A DNA stretch of 5,955 nt from Proteobacteria bacterium UBA964 (GTDB lineage Bacteria > Pseudomonadota > Gammaproteobacteria > Steroidobacterales > Steroidobacteraceae): positions 37,067 to 43,021 of the forward strand of contig DBCG01000136.1 of assembly GCA_002292945.1 (NCBI GenBank). Reading direction: 5' to 3'. The notes under the pieces are model-generated. The model was not told the origin of the DNA, made no database searches, and saw nothing but the letters and a program-made list of their open reading frames with translations. This document shows positions 5,815 through 5,955 of the stretch, piece by piece (within the stretch, counting starts at the first letter, position 1; each line of letters starts with the position of its first letter). The position numbers and the translations under genes were made by a program.

Positions 5815-5955
5815 CCACCGACCTCGATCACGCGGCGGATCGGCCCGAGCGTGTCATCTTCGAGGGTGATCTCCACGGCGCGTGGCCGCAACCGACCGGC
5901 CGCGCCTGCGGCATCTTGGTCGAAGGTGCCCGGCCACTCGCCGAGCCACTCGCCT
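5811..5955 (-). CDS. gspJ: Type II secretion minor pseudopilin GspJ, C-terminal fragment
   Basis: Only the last 47 codons are in the window; the 5' part lies beyond the right edge. The visible C-terminus is GEWLGEWPGTF..., then RLRPRAVEITLEDDTLGPIRRVIEVGG and a TGA that overlaps the gspK ATG by 4 nt. The pattern 'LPRAVEITLED...G.I.R' followed by a short tail is typical of GspJ, which joins GspI and GspK in the pseudopilus tip complex. The call rests on this tail and on its position directly before gspK, as in standard gsp operons. Confidence 0.85.
   Translation of the reverse strand, partial: GEWLGEWPGTFDQDAAGAAGRLRPRAVEITLEDDTLGPIRRVIEVGG

Overview
The window is GC-rich, densely packed chromosomal DNA from a proteobacterium. 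The sequence itself shows a high-GC genome, a general secretion pathway (type II secretion, T2SS) operon ending in gspJ-K-L-M-N, and an AlaA-type aminotransferase close to the E. coli protein. These point to a gammaproteobacterium, perhaps a soil or water lineage such as Nevskiales/Xanthomonadales. The lineage is my inference; no rRNA or other marker is present.

Layout. Positions 1-920 carry two minus-strand genes: a DUF3598-like small protein (450-920), followed 42 nt downstream by a VOC (glyoxalase-fold) protein (1-407) that runs off the left edge. A 153-bp divergent intergenic region (921-1073) separates them from alaA on the plus strand (1074-2318). It holds a near-perfect Shine-Dalgarno and a plausible promoter for the DUF3598-like gene, and a perfect 7-bp inverted repeat (955-973) placed like an operator. 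alaA ends 34 nt from the convergent stop of gspN, with two stem-loops at the junction. From 2353 to the right edge lies the 3' part of a T2SS operon on the minus strand, transcribed J>K>L>M>N. gspJ is cut by the right edge; K, L, M and N are complete, and all four junctions are 4-nt stop/start overlaps.

How the genes work together. GspJ and GspK are minor pseudopilins that start and cap the periplasmic pseudopilus. GspL and GspM form the inner-membrane platform that links the GspE ATPase to the pseudopilus. GspN is an accessory bitopic inner-membrane protein. The overlapping frames imply translational coupling and fixed relative output. AlaA makes alanine from pyruvate using glutamate and has no evident link to secretion. 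The DUF3598/VOC pair looks like a small two-gene transcription unit of unknown function.

I see no mobile element, CRISPR, tRNA, rRNA or phage signature. This is essentially an ordinary housekeeping/secretion region. The least explained parts are the DUF3598-VOC pair and its palindrome-bearing control region.
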